From: Hippasteria phrygiana
Lineage: Eukaryota; Echinodermata; Asteroidea; Valvatida; Goniasteridae
NCBI GenBank assembly: GCA_037893225.1
Contig: JAZGUH010000113.1
Span: 682,001-746,000, forward strand
Direction: 5' to 3'
Length of the DNA: 64,000 nucleotides
Made by a program: the position numbers and the translations under genes. Below the pieces are notes generated by a model. It was not told the DNA's origin, did no database searches, and saw only the letters and a list, made by a program, of their open reading frames with translations. Positions 43,031 through 54,704 of this stretch are shown here, one piece after another. The stretch's first letter is position 1, and every line of letters starts with the position of its first letter.

Positions 43031-45109
43031 TTAATCATTCCCTTCCTGGATGTTTAGACCATGTGGTTGAATAGTCCGAAGACGTTTCATCCAAACTTTC
43101 TCTCGGCTGAGGCGAACTGAGTCCTTGCGGTGGAAAAGTGATTCTATGCCCTGTAGAATCATATCAGAAATGGAATGGTTAGGCAAGTTGAAGTGATGAC
43201 CAACAGGGGTGTCAATTTTCTTGGTGTTTACAGTCGATCGATGGCCATAGAAACGCTTCTTGAGCGTGTTCTTGGTCTCCCCGACATACTGGATACCACA
43301 AACCCTGCAAGAAATGAGATATATGACATTAGAGGTGTTGCAAGTAATGTTGCCATTGGTTCTGTGAGTAGTTCCAGATGAATGGCCAGAAAAGGAGTCA
43401 GACTCCTGCATGTGAGTCTGGCAAACAACACACCTGGAATCGCACTTAAAAGTACCATGCTGTATGGGAGGGGATGCAGCCAAGGTGGGGACCTCGGCTC
43501 GAACAATCAGGTCTCGTAGATTGCGGGGGCGCCTATAAGCCAATATTGGGTTGTCAGGGGCGGCACGGGCAAGGCGATCTGAAGTATGAAGGATATGATG
43601 GTTGTCATTAGTTATTTTACGAAGGGGAGGGAGACTAGGATGAAAGGTGGTGACCAAGGGAATCTTGGGGTCGGCATTAGTGCTAGGTGTCTTTTTCTTG
43701 AGCGCAAAATCTCTGGTGATAGATTTGGCTCTGGCGATAGCACGTTGAACTTGGCGGGAGCTGTGGCCCCTGGCAACCAAGTTATTCTTCAGTACCTGTA
43801 CATGATGGGAAAAGTCAGAATTATTAGAACAAATCCTTCTGAGTCTAAGTGCCTGGCTGAATGCTATGCCTGTCTTGCAATGCCTGGGGTGACAGCTGGA
43901 GGAGTGGAGGTACTGGTGGGTGTCTGTGGGTTTAGAATACAGATCAGTGGTTACCGAGTTGTCTTCCTTGCGGATGGTGACATCCAGGAAGTTGGTCTGA
44001 TGCACTGAATACTCTGATGTAAATTTGATGGTCCTGTGGAAGGAATTAATGTGATTAATGAAAGTCTCCAGACTGTCCTGATCACTGGTCCAGATGAAAA
44101 ATACATCGTCAATATATCTCCACCATACCCAGGGGCGACATGGTGCTGAGGCAAGCATGCGCTCTTCGAGGTCGCCCATGAAGAGGCATGCAAAGGAGGG
44201 GGCCATGCGAGTGCCCATGGCTGTACCGTGTACCTGTAGATAGTGTTTGCCTAGGAAGGAAAAATTGTTCTTGGTTAGTACAAGTCTTATGAGGGTGCCA
44301 ATATCACTGATGGGTGGGGTTGTGTGTCCTGCCTTGGCCAGGGCCGAGGAACAAGCACGAATACCCTCCTCGTGGGGGATGTTGGTGTACAGGGATGAAA
44401 CGTCAAAAGTCCCAATGATGGCTGTGCTGGGAATCTTGTTCTTGATTCCATCCAGCTTGCGCAGAAAGTCTGGGGTGTCATGGATGTATGATGGCATCTG
44501 TGGAACGAGGGGTTTGAGAAAACTGTCAATAAACAGGGAGATACGTTCCGTAGGTGAACCATTACCAGAGACAATGGGCCTACCGGGGTTGCCAGCCTTG
44601 TGAATCTTTGGAAGGAGATAAAATCTGGCAGTCCTACAGTCAGAGGGAGAGAGAAATTTATGAGCTTTCTTAGACAGCTGGTCACGTGATCGCATATCGT
44701 CCAGCACCTGTTGTATCTCTTGAGAGAATGTACCTGTGGGGTCAGAGTCAAGGCAGATGTAGTTAGTATGATTGTTCAACTGGCGGTGGGCCTCGTCAAT
44801 GTACTGATGACGATCCATGATGACCACAGCTGAACCTTTGTCGGCCGGCTTGATGATGATATCAGTACGGGAGCGCAAGGCATTCAACGCCAAGCGCTCC
44901 TCTCTGCGGAGATTGTCATGAGTTCTGTGGACAAAGTTATCAGGGTTAGTGACTTGAGAACTGACAACTTGAACATAAGTCTCGAGGGCTGGTACACGAT
45001 TCTTGGGGGGTACCCAGGTACTTTTGACACGGAACGGTTCTGGGTCACATCGGTCAGAATCAAGGAAAAACTCTCGGAGACGGATCCTACGGATGTTACA
45101 TTTTATCAA
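43031..45109 (-). CDS. Penelope-like retroelement polyprotein (RT + GIY-YIG), 5' truncated
   Basis: An uninterrupted 692-codon frame. It begins at TTG (45109), with an in-frame TAA at 45121-45119 just before it, so the N-terminus is probably truncated. In order: KPADKGSAVVIMDR near residue 90, the RT fingers FYLLPKIHK and GRPIVSGNGSPTE, the palm GTFDVSSLYTNIPHEEG with the first catalytic Asp, HGTAMGTRMAPSFACLFMG, and WWRYIDDVFFIW near residue 332 with the YIDD pair. The thumb contains NFLDVTIRK and LYSKPTDTHQYL. After a basic linker, a Cys-rich motif (CDSRCVVCQTHM) and IYLISCRVCGIQYVGETKNT form the GIY-YIG endonuclease domain near residues 590-650. This is the canonical PLE layout. Apart from the 5' end it looks intact and young. 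Confidence 0.93.
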   Translation of the reverse strand: MIKCNIRRIRLREFFLDSDRCDPEPFRVKSTWVPPKNRVPALETYVQVVSSQVTNPDNFVHRTHDNLRREERLALNALRSRTDIIIKPADKGSAVVIMDRHQYIDEAHRQLNNHTNYICLDSDPTGTFSQEIQQVLDDMRSRDQLSKKAHKFLSPSDCRTARFYLLPKIHKAGNPGRPIVSGNGSPTERISLFIDSFLKPLVPQMPSYIHDTPDFLRKLDGIKNKIPSTAIIGTFDVSSLYTNIPHEEGIRACSSALAKAGHTTPPISDIGTLIRLVLTKNNFSFLGKHYLQVHGTAMGTRMAPSFACLFMGDLEERMLASAPCRPWVWWRYIDDVFFIWTSDQDSLETFINHINSFHRTIKFTSEYSVHQTNFLDVTIRKEDNSVTTDLYSKPTDTHQYLHSSSCHPRHCKTGIAFSQALRLRRICSNNSDFSHHVQVLKNNLVARGHSSRQVQRAIARAKSITRDFALKKKTPSTNADPKIPLVTTFHPSLPPLRKITNDNHHILHTSDRLARAAPDNPILAYRRPRNLRDLIVRAEVPTLAASPPIQHGTFKCDSRCVVCQTHMQESDSFSGHSSGTTHRTNGNITCNTSNVIYLISCRVCGIQYVGETKNTLKKRFYGHRSTVNTKKIDTPVGHHFNLPNHSISDMILQGIESLFHRKDSVRLSREKVWMKRLRTIQPHGLNIQEGND

Positions 45110-45124
45110 AGTACAAAGTTAGTG

Positions 45125-46177
45125 TCCCTACCGTGATTGTGGATTTGTTAATCTATAGTAAGACAAATAAAATTTGACACAATTATTTTGACGTTCAAAA
45201 GCTTTAATGAAAGTTTTGAAATATTACACATTTAAAATGAAGAAAACATGTATAATCAAACTTAATACACTACATCAATAAACAATAAAATAAAGGAATG
45301 AAATAAATAAATAGATAAATATATAAATAAAAATACTCCGGTTGATATTTGGTTATATGTTGAATCACTTATAAGGAAACAAGTAGTGTAGGTCACCGTT
45401 ATTTTTATCTCACTGATTGTGCAAGAATTCTAGGCATTAATTTGTCCCTGGTTACTATGACTGTTGTTGCTATCATGATTCGAGTCATTTATAAAAACAG
45501 ATGTAAACTTGTTTTTAACGAAAAATAAAGATGCCACCCAACCCATGCAGTATTGTTCATATTTAATCTCTCAGAAGTTTCCTATCAATTGAGCAAAGTA
45601 GACTTGAGACACGGTTTTCCACAAATTGTACTAATTTTTGTGTGTCGTAGTAAACGAGAAATTAACCTTTAAGTTTTGAATCGGAACATATACAATGTAC
45701 GTATAGTTGGCTTTTCCAAAACTCCGTCGGAAAAGGCCTTGTTTTTGTTCTGATTCTTTTTTTTTTCTTCTTCTTCTTCTTCTTCTTCTTCTTCTAGTTC
45801 TGACCAAAATCCCATAGACTTTGTACACGAATTTTGTAAGTGGCACTTTGGTCACTAAACAACCTCATATCTTAACCAAACTTAACACAAACATATACCC
45901 TAACCTGAAATTGCATGCCGAAGAGTGACGTCATGATGACGTCATCACATGTCACATGACATCATCTTAAAGGTGTATTTTTCAAGGGCCCATGTCTAGA
46001 GAACCTTAGGTCTGATTGCGTTCAGACCTGGTGTGTTGGTAGGCCAGCACGTTTTTTAGATGGAAATTGAGGTGCGTCATGATAACGTCATCATACGATT
46101 TTATAGTAATTTTTAAGTTTTTGAACTTTAAAATTTGTTAAAGCCATATCTGATCAACAGAACATACTAAATTTAAA
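45125..46177. other. No gene; AT-rich sequence and TTC microsatellite
   Basis: Contains ATAA-type low complexity near 45300-45335, a TTC array at 45757-45795, and at 45808-45868 a copy of the repeat also seen at 38440-38495. TGATGACGTCATCA palindromes occur near 45925-45965. Confidence 0.5.
45757..45795. repeat. TTC microsatellite
   Basis: About nine TTC units following a T run. Confidence 0.92.
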
Positions 46178-46185
46178 ATTCTTTT

Positions 46186-46693
46186 CAACGGCGGATCCAG
46201 GGCCATGCCTCCCCCCCCCCCCCCCCAAAAAAGGCAGTCACTGCGTTCACCCACATACAAAATAAAACAATTAAAAGAAAGGGAAGCAAGAACCCTCCGT
46301 TTTATCTGATTTGTGCAAGTGTTTTTTTTGGCCCCCCAAAAATAGTGTTCTGGACCCACGGTATTGGGTGCGTGAAGAAAAGCGAACATAACACAAACAA
46401 TCACGTTTCAATTTTGCTTTCGCGCAAAACTGAATGCTGCTGCAAATCACCCAAAACCAAACGACTCTTTTTTTAGAGCCTCAGCCAACCCATCATTCAC
46501 CAAAGAGATTCAAGTCATGTACTAGGATTCATTAATAGAAATGACTAATTCAAAATATATTATTAAAAACAATTAGTTAAAATTACTTCTACGTATTTAT
46601 GAAGCGTAGTTTGGAAACATGCAGAGAAAACCAACTTCAACATATCTTTCTTGCCTAATATTCTTTGCGATGGTAAAACAGTTCGCACAGTCA
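46186..46693. repeat. 510-bp direct repeat, copy 1
   Basis: Nearly identical to 49150-49661, both on the plus strand, with differences only in the C-tract length and a few bases. It starts CAACGGCGGATCCAGGGCC, a hAT-like terminus, and ends CAGTTCGCACAGTCA. ATTCTTTT precedes it, and ATTCTTAT occurs two bases after it, close to an 8-bp duplication. Its right edge falls exactly where hAT coding similarity in exon 3 of the neighbouring transposase stops. Confidence 0.85.
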
Positions 46694-48831
46694 AGATTCT
46701 TATAACGAGGGTCGACAACAGATGTCATCTGTGGTACATCAACGATGTCATCAGTGAACCTGCAGAAATTGTTATACAAATATTAAATGCAAAGGATTTT
46801 TATTATTTAGAAAAAATAATCAGATAGGGCTTAAATTCCAGGGGGAAATATATAAAATAAATAGGGCGGGCTTATGCCTTTGTGATTGCCGACAGACGCT
46901 ACTGACGGCATGAATAATGGGACTTACTAACTTGCGGTCTTTTTGTCGGAGGCGTTTATCTACTCAAGTTGCTTGAGCGATAACTCCTGTCAATCAATAA
47001 GGAATAGAACAGAAGTCCATTGTGATAAAAACAAATTAAGTGTATACTGTACCTCTTGGCCAAGTCCTCACGAAAAGCTTTCTTGAAGGCTTGTACGGGG
47101 GCGGAGTCATTCTCTGTCGTCCGAAGATGGGCAAGGAGACCACTAACGATTGGATAGACACAGCTTCCGCTCACGTTGGACTCATATGAAAGACATGTTG
47201 TCGCAATCTGATGGAAGGATTATTAAAATATAATCATTGTAATACCCCCCAAAATTGGTGTGTTGCCCTCAGACCGACCGAACGTAAAAATCGACAAATT
47301 CGGGGTCAGCGTTTTTTGTTTTTTGAAAAAAAATGAAGTACTTTTATTTTCGAGCTGTCAACCTTTTAAAACTCATTTCAGTATTAAAAGAAAGCAAAAA
47401 TATCAGTATTTTGCTAAGAAAATCCGTATTTTTCATGAAATGTAAACATTACCTCAAAATCAGAATATTTTTTTCGTGCAGGATAGTCCACACCGCTGTA
47501 ACGGCAATGGTTTAACGAACCCACGAGCGCTGGATGGACGGTTTCCTTATTTTTTCGGTTATATTACTTTATATAATTTAATCTGTAATAAAAAGGAGTA
47601 GCACGTTATATTTGTTCATGTCTCCAACAAAATAATTCGAGGTTACAGCTGACAAATAGTACATACCTGTAGTGGCTTCAAGCAGGTAACAAGCTCATCA
47701 ACCAGGGCCCATTTGGGAGTTTTTTAGTTCTAGTGTTCTGGCATCGGCTGGTTTGGTAATACCTGGGTCAGAAAAAACAGCACAGAGAGGCCAGCGTTGC
47801 TCCTGCGCGACCTTCAACATCTCGTATGTTGAGTTCCATCTCGTCTTTACCGACTGGATCAGTCGATGTTTCGGAGCTTCCATGGATGTCTGTTTCTGCT
47901 CAAGCGCTTTTGTTGCCATGGTGCTTCGTCTGAAGTGGCCCACAAGTCGATTCACCCCCTCTATTGCAGTCTGAATTTGGCATGATGCATCAAGCCCCTT
48001 GTTGATTGAAAGTTGCAACTTGTGCGCAGCACAGCCGACATCAAGGGTGTTGTTCCGTTGTCCCATGTCCTTGACATTTGAAGCATTATCGTGTACAACA
48101 GCCGACACTTTCCCAGTCAACTCCCAATACATAATAACTCTGCCAAGTTGGGACGACAGGGCTTCAGCAGTATGGCGTTGAGGGCCGACGTCGGCATCGT
48201 CTCCGGTGTCGTCGGCCGGACTTGAAGTGGGGGCAAGGACCGGTGATGTGTCCAGAACAAGAGACTGACACGACCACTGATCGTTCAGAAAATGGCACGT
48301 CACTGTCATGAAACCTTCTTGGCTTCGAAATGTCCAGCAATCGGTGGTCAGGCATACGTGTTCTGCCTCTCTGGGCAGCGACTTTATCTCATCCTTTCTG
48401 GCATCAAATAACATTTTGATGCATGAAATGATGGCTTTTCTCGATGGAATTGTGTAGCCGGGCTCAATGAAATTCAGCAACTTTTGCAACCCCTTCCCCT
48501 CTACCACTGAAACCGGCAGACAGTCGATTGCAACCATCTCTGCAAGCAATGATGAAATCTTTTCCGATTTCATCGGGTTGCACTCGCGCTTGCCAAAAAA
48601 AACAGACAGCGTTGATTGCTTCTGCCGTGAACCTTCTGCCGTTGAACTCGTGGAGGATCCCGACTGTCCAGCCACTGGATACCTCATTGTTAGATGCTTC
48701 AACATGGAGCTGGTTGAGCCCCCTGCATAGGTCATCTTCGTCCCGCATATCTTACAAATAACATTTTGTTCCCCTTTTTTTTCTTCAAAATGGGACCAAA
48801 CTGAACTCGTTCCCTGACCCTTGTGAGGCAT
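46694..48831 (-). pseudogene. hAT (ZBED-type) transposase, truncated and frameshifted
   Basis: ATG at 48831 opens a BED-type zinc finger (VWSHFEEKK, CKICGTKM, LKHLTMRYP). The last ligand, normally His, is Tyr. The hAT catalytic part follows: LTTDCWTFRSQEGFMTVT with the first Asp, VVHDNASN with the second, GCAAHKLQLSINKGL and TRWNSTYEM. Near 47715-47720 an A run breaks the frame; the following codons reach a donor at 47667 (CTACAG|GTATGT). Exon 2 (47053-47207, YPIVSGLLAHL) and exon 3 (from 46759, VDPRYKNLD) fit in phase. Coding then ends abruptly at the 510-bp repeat, so the C-terminal dimerisation domain with the third catalytic acid is missing. Not functional. Confidence 0.87.
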
Positions 48832-49149
48832 AACGATGGTACGACGAAGGCAAGCGCTAGTATGAAAGTGATGGACAGGTATACCACACCAACAACAACG
48901 GGCATGGGTAAACTCGTACCCGGGTTAATAACCCATTGAGTACGGTTATTTACTGTGAGGTGCCGGGGTGTCGCGTTGGCTTTTGCAGCCAAAACATACA
49001 CAATAATGAATAATCCAACAATGGATTGATACTGAAGAAACAGCGGGGATAGACGTCATCCGGCCTGGTGGCAATTATTTTTGTGGCTATGCTGTCACTC
49101 GGCTCCTTACCTACCTCGGACCTCATTAGTCAAGTTGTATCCAAGTAAA

Positions 49150-49661
49150 CAACGGCGGATCCAGGGCCATGCCTCCCCCCCCCCCCCCCCCCCAAAAAAA
49201 GGCAGTCACTGCGTTCACCCACATACAAAATAAAACAATTAAAAGAAAGGGAAGCAAGAACCCTCCGTTTTATCTGATTTGTGCAAGTGTTTTTTTTGGC
49301 CCCCCAAAAATAGTGTTCTGGACCAACGGTATTGGGTGCGTGAAGAAAAGCGAACATAACACAAACAATCACGTTTCAATTTTGCTTTCGCGCAAAACTG
49401 AATGCTGCTGCAAATCACCCAAAACCAAACGACTCTTTTTTTAGAGCCTCAGCCAACCCATCATTCACCAAAGAGATTCAAGTCATGTACTAGGATTCAT
49501 TAATAGAAATGACTAATTCAAAATATATTATTAAAAACAATTAGTTAAAATTACTTCTACGTATTTATGAAGCGTAGTTTGGAAACATGCAGAGAAAACC
49601 AACTTCAACATATCTTTCTTGCCTAATATTCTTTGCGATGGTAAAACAGTTCGCACAGTCA
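49150..49661. repeat. 510-bp direct repeat, copy 2
   Basis: Second copy of the unit at 46186-46693, about 3 kb away and upstream of the hAT start codon. The same left and right edges are shared. Left flank CAAGTAAA, right flank TTCGTTAT, so no clear target duplication. Confidence 0.85.
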
Positions 49662-49664
49662 TTC

Positions 49665-51110
49665 GTTATCAAGTCACTAAAAATAGGGGGCGGACTGGGG
49701 AGGGGCAAAAATAAGTGTTATTCACAATATTATAATGACAGCAGATTAAAAATTGAAACAATGCAAAGAAAACCAATTAAATAAGACATTCTCAATTAAA
49801 GACGTCTTCACAGCTAGTCATTACCACTTTACCGGTCGTCCAGTCTCTAGAAAATATATATCGTTCAAAAGGTTCAGATATTAAAAAAATACAGTATATG
49901 AAAAATTATTAATTATTGAATCATCCACAGAGAGGGGAGTTGACCTGGGTACGAGTTGACCTGGGTACGAGATCATACGAGCTGACTCGGGTACGAGTTG
50001 ACAGGGCACATGGAGTCGGACACCAAAATAATCACACACCATAAAACAAATTACTCAAAGCAAAGCCTTTTATTGTTTTCATTTTAATGCAGTGTTCCTG
50101 TAGGTCTAATACTGAGAGCGCTTCCCACTCCTGCCGCCCGAGTGTCTGAGCAACATTCACTCTCTCAAGATCAATAACTCCCGCCCACTCTTTGATCATA
50201 CCGCGGAGTTCGGCGGCAGCGTAAACGGCAGCGTAAACGGCAGCGTAAACCGCAGCAAGATAGCTACAATGTACATCTGTAGATAAGAATAATAAGATAC
50301 AAACAGCGTGGGCTGGCCACATTATTGATACTTTCTATTCACTGCATTTTGGTTGACGGATTGTTTTCAAAACACCGCCAGACGGTTCAGGTCTTTCGTG
50401 TCAGAACAGAATTGGAAATGGATGAAATTGTCTTTATTTATTTATTTATTTTTGGTCTGAAATCTTACATTGAATTTTTCACCGTAAGTTTCGGGTACCC
50501 GAACCGGGAAAATGGATCCGGATATTGACGCCGGCATCCGGGTATCCGGGTACCCGGATACCCAGCACAGCCTATTTCATATCCATCTTTTCCTGCTTTT
50601 ATCATTTTCTGCTTATCTTTAATTTTACAAGCACACTGCCTCATATTTTCTCAGTAATCTTGCTTTCTCAGTCGGACACAGTTACTGTCTCACTCAGTCT
50701 GAGTCAGTCACTATTATTTGCTCTCCCATTTAAACTTAGATTATACTCACTTGTAGTCAGTAGAAAGAATTAAAAAATATTTCTGTTTTAATATGAAATA
50801 AACATTTAATACAAAAAATTTCTTTGGTGTACAGCTGTCTTTCTTTTCTTTTCTATGGTGTGTGGAGTGTAAGTCTGGATTGCGGAAAGTAGATTATCAC
50901 TAACAGTAGTTATGTAGGTTATCATTGTTATGAGCTTAAAATACCTCAGGAATTCCAGATTGCAAAAGAGATTCTTTAAAAATTTCTGAAATCCCGACCA
51001 AAAAATATGACAAATCTCACTGCCCCTGTTTACACATTTGTTTCAGGCTTTGGTAGTTTGGTTGCATTTTCATTTCAAACACTATGCTATGGTTTGGAAT
51101 GATCTGACTC
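49665..51110. other. No gene; several short tandem repeats
   Basis: Bases 49935-50005 repeat GAGTTGACCTGGGTACGA about four times with variation. Bases 50215-50254 repeat GGCAGCGTAAAC three times. Bases 50485-50570 are rich in GGGTACCCG and GGGTATCC, resembling the subterminal part of the TAGGGGTGTGC hAT family, ending in CACAGCCTA. No coding gene seen. Confidence 0.5.
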
Positions 51111-51111
51111 T

Positions 51112-53961
51112 TTATTCATTTACTGCATCAGAGGATGATTCATCTCCAAGTAGTGGTGTGTCAATACTGGTACTGGGCCCAGATCCCAATGAGGTAGCTG
51201 CTGTGTCGGCATCGCCAGTGTCGGTTACTCGTCTGCCATATGGAAGAGTCTGGGGTCTTCTACTCTGCTTCCTAGCCTTGTACCAGCTAGCTACTGCTGG
51301 TTCCACTTTGAAGTCTTGTTCCGGGGGACCCTCGAGTGATATCATCATTAGATCATCCAACGTTGATGTAGCAAGTTTGACTCTCCAGTCAGACTTCATC
51401 CGATTCATGAGGGAAAACACCCTTTCAACTTTAGCTGTTGCCAAAAGAATTAATTGCACTATTTCCATCAGATGGAAGTCCTCGCGCCTGTTCTAGAACA
51501 TTGCGTACTACAATGAATTCCAGGACATTCCTCCACTGTAGTGCCTCTGCACTACCTTCTTCAGTCTAACCCACTCAGCTAGGGCTAGGTCCACATCACA
51601 ACCATGATCCACCAAGATAACCCTGAAATGGTCCAGCAAAATGCCTACATCCTTTATATCTCCATGGTCTTTCAGTTCTTTGGGCCAATTCTTTGGGTCC
51701 AGTGATGTTACTGCAAACAGAACCTCATCGGTCACAAAGGATCCAAATCTCTCCTCCATGCAGTGGATCAATGGTTCGATGTGCTTCTTGTAGGACCTAC
51801 GGAACTCCAGATCACCTTCTTCAAAATCTGGAAGCTGAACACCACGATAGATTTCCTTTTCCTTCGTAGCCTCCCATCATGTCAGCTAGAACATCTTGGG
51901 TGGTCACAACCTTGTCGATGACCTCTGGGAGACTGATGGCATCTTTTTGGAAGCTAAGTGACAGATGAGAGTTTTTCCAGGACATCCAGATACAGGGCCA
52001 TGTGAAGAAGAAACTTGTATGATGAAATCTTCTTGGCCATACCCTTAGCCTTTGCCGAGTCGTCTGGTTTCACATCAGATCGTTGCCCACTTGCCATGTC
52101 AGTCAGATGGTCGACTACAGAAGGGTAGTTCTTTTCGAGAGCAGCTAGTGCTCTTCGGCGATGGTCCACCCACCGAGTTCCATCAACACGCGTTGGTCGA
52201 AGAAGCTTCCCCTCCAAGACATCAGCCATTTCGCTGAGTTCCCGTATCCGCTTGGGAGATCTTCTGTAAAAGGATGCATATGATGTCAGAAAGGCATCAA
52301 TCTGAAAAATAAGAAAGAAATGTGTACAATTTCAAAACTCAAATAACAATTATTGCATTTGCTTTTAAAGATCAGGACAGGACATTTTGTTTTCTATCTG
52401 AAAGGATATGGAATAAATAAAAGTATACCTCTTTATATAATGGTAAAGTCAATTTACAAAGATCAATTTCAACTAAAAATCAGTCAGTAACATAATTTAG
52501 ATTCTTTTTGTTGCATAAAATAATTAATAATAGACCAAAGTAGTTATTCTTTTTTACAAGAAAAGATTGGGTAGTACATGTATTTTTATCTTTTTCTAAT
52601 TTAACTACAAATTTGACTTTACTAGCAAATTTTAAGCCTTTTGAAAGAGAGGCGAGTAAAAACAATTGTAATACCTCTCGGCTGAAATAGCTATCTTTGT
52701 AGGCATCTTTGGCAGCCAATTCCAACCGGTGGGCAATGCAGTGGATTCCCAGAAGTCGGGGCATCTCTGCAGCCAGCTTGGTTATCACCCCTTCTTTGCG
52801 GCCAAAATTGGTACTAGCACCATCAGCGCCACATCCTATGAGCTTGCTTTTCCAGTCTGGAATTCCATGGGCATGGAACAAGTTATCAATAGACTGAAGA
52901 AATCCATCAGCTTTTGCACTCTCAAGGTCCTGAATGCTGTAGTACAGAAAATAAATTAAGAAATAAAATATATTTAATTCTGTAATTGAATAACAAAATT
53001 TCCTGTCGGGCAAGTATTGTGGTGATTACAATTTTATAGTGGTAGTAAATTGTATAACGACAAAAGTACCCTTAAGGAGACACTTTGTCGTAATTGTTTA
53101 TACCTTAGGGAGACAAGTGGAATTAGGGAGACATTTCAGTGTCTCCCTAAGTACCCAGCCCCCCTAAGGAGTGAGAATTTTACTGTCGCAAGTGAGTTAT
53201 ATCGATAGAGGATGGTCCAAAACACAAATATACCACAATTCGTGGGGGTAGGACAGGGGATATTTGGGTTTAATAGGTTACATTCAAGTTGAAAAAATGT
53301 TGTGCACGCGTCTAAGGCAAAGTCTCCCAAATGACCCATCCTCGGTAATTATTATAATAAAACTTATTAAATTATGAAAAATTTGACAAGAAGAAAGTCA
53401 AATAAAAAAATATTATTTAAGTGAGATTTATATACTAAATATATATATAGTATATATTTAGTATATAAATCTCACTTAAATATTATTTAAGTGAGATTTA
53501 TATACTAAATAATTTCTAGCTTCTAAAAGCAAAGTACTATGAAAGTACTCACCCCAAAAACCTCATGCAGGGAGTGCCATTGTCAAGGTACATGTATTTG
53601 ACGTAAACAAGCTCCTTCTCCAAAGTGCTCCTGTCTGTGCTTCCATCCATGAGGACGATGATATACCGTGAGTCCTTGAAAGCAGTATCTCCCATGATGC
53701 GTATTTCTGAGGCAAGGAACCCAGTGAACACTTGAGCCTGGATGGGATTTAGGTATTAAGTGCTGCCCAGATCCACACCATGCCGCTTCTCAAGGTTTGC
53801 AAGGGACGAAAGTATGCAAAGGGGAGCTCATGTTTCGCAAGATGATACGAGATGTCAAATAATTTGACCATCTTCTCCTGCACTGCTGCATCCATTTTTA
53901 TGATGGCTTGAACGATGGGCTCCTTGCTTCGGGTGTCATTCTTCCATACATCTGTAACCAA
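51112..53961 (-). pseudogene. hAT-derived gene fragments (ZNF862-like)
   Basis: Minus-strand pieces follow hAT/ZNF862-like order. Upstream helices lie at 53749-53961. Then 53553-53738, between CATCCAG| and a GTGAGT donor (SRYIIVLMDGSTDRSTLEKE, first Asp). Then 52675-52929, between GCATTCAG| and GAG|GTATTA, exactly 85 codons (KLIGCGADGASTN second Asp, LGIHCIAHRLELA). Then about 51954-52260 (TRWVDHRRRALAAL). Then 51508-51771 (EVLFAVTSLDPKNWPK). Finally 51112-51468, the dimerisation region (TAKVERVFSLMNRMKSDWR). Exons at 52.7 and 53.6 kb are clean, but a stop and frameshift break the segment near 51955 and another stop lies near 51505. No BED or zinc-finger N-terminus was found. Confidence 0.8.
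53409..53511. repeat. Three-arm inverted repeat TTAAGTGAGATTTATATACT
   Basis: TTAAGTGAGATTTATATACT occurs forward, inverted and forward again within 103 bases, separated by AT-rich loops. It lies in the intron between two exons of the ZNF862-like fragment. Confidence 0.85.
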
Positions 53962-53964
53962 TTA

Positions 53965-54700
53965 CCAAAGAAAAAAAAAGAAAAGAAAATTACTTGTCTG
54001 CAGCAGTGCAGCTGCACCCATGTCCTAAAAGTTAGAGGCTATTATAGATACATTTTCAATCTTCCTTTAGAAATATAAAACAAATTTTTTCATGGGTCAA
54101 TCTTGCGCAGACATACCTCCACTGTTTGTAAGCAAAGTCAAACATTTTGCCGTTTTTTTAAAGCTTGGATTACGGATCCGCCGCCGAAAAAAATAATAAG
54201 ATTCTGGGGGGAAAAAATCGCCGCCGAAAATTGTCAAATTCAACAACCCCCCCCCCCAAAAAAAAACACCCATTGCTGCAGTAAACTTTGAAAGTACCCT
54301 ACAATAAGAAAATCCCGGCAGCACCACACCATCTAAGACCATTATATATAGGACAAGCATAGGACCGTAGTACGCAGTTAACACTTGTTGAGTGCTGACT
54401 GTTTTTGTACAATATATACGCACACTACTGGCGTGCAGAAGAATTTATGCACCAGCTATACGATTCAAAATCACTCTTGGAGACACCAACAATTTCACAC
54501 TTTTGTACCCCAAATTTATGGAATGACCCACATAACATTTTATTAAGAATATACATACACACCTCCTCTGGAGTATACTCGCACATTATTATATCTGGTA
54601 TATCTTTGGTGTATGAAAACAACTTCTGAATCCTGAGCCTATTAATGTACGTACCCTTCAGTACACGGAGTAAGATTCCAAAGAATAAGTATATTTGGAG
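53965..54700. other. No gene seen
   Basis: Bases 54165-54260 contain GGATCCGCCGCCG and a C tract, perhaps a hAT-type terminus. ORFs at 54400-54630 on both strands lack firm motifs. Confidence 0.35.
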
Positions 54701-54704
54701 TATA

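Noticed and set aside
43586..44603. Plus-strand ORFs of 118-140 codons
   Set aside because: They are shadows of the Penelope-like RT frame.
46186..49661. LTR retrotransposon bounded by 510-bp LTRs
   Set aside because: The direct repeats enclose a hAT transposase and no gag, RT or integrase; they start CAACGG and end GTCA rather than TG...CA, and no primer-binding site is visible.
51038..51496. Plus-strand 152-codon ORF
   Set aside because: It is antisense to the hAT dimerisation segment.
54405..54630. Possible LINE C-terminal fragment
   Set aside because: Only a weak 'LWN' block is seen, and both strands are open; there is not enough to support it.
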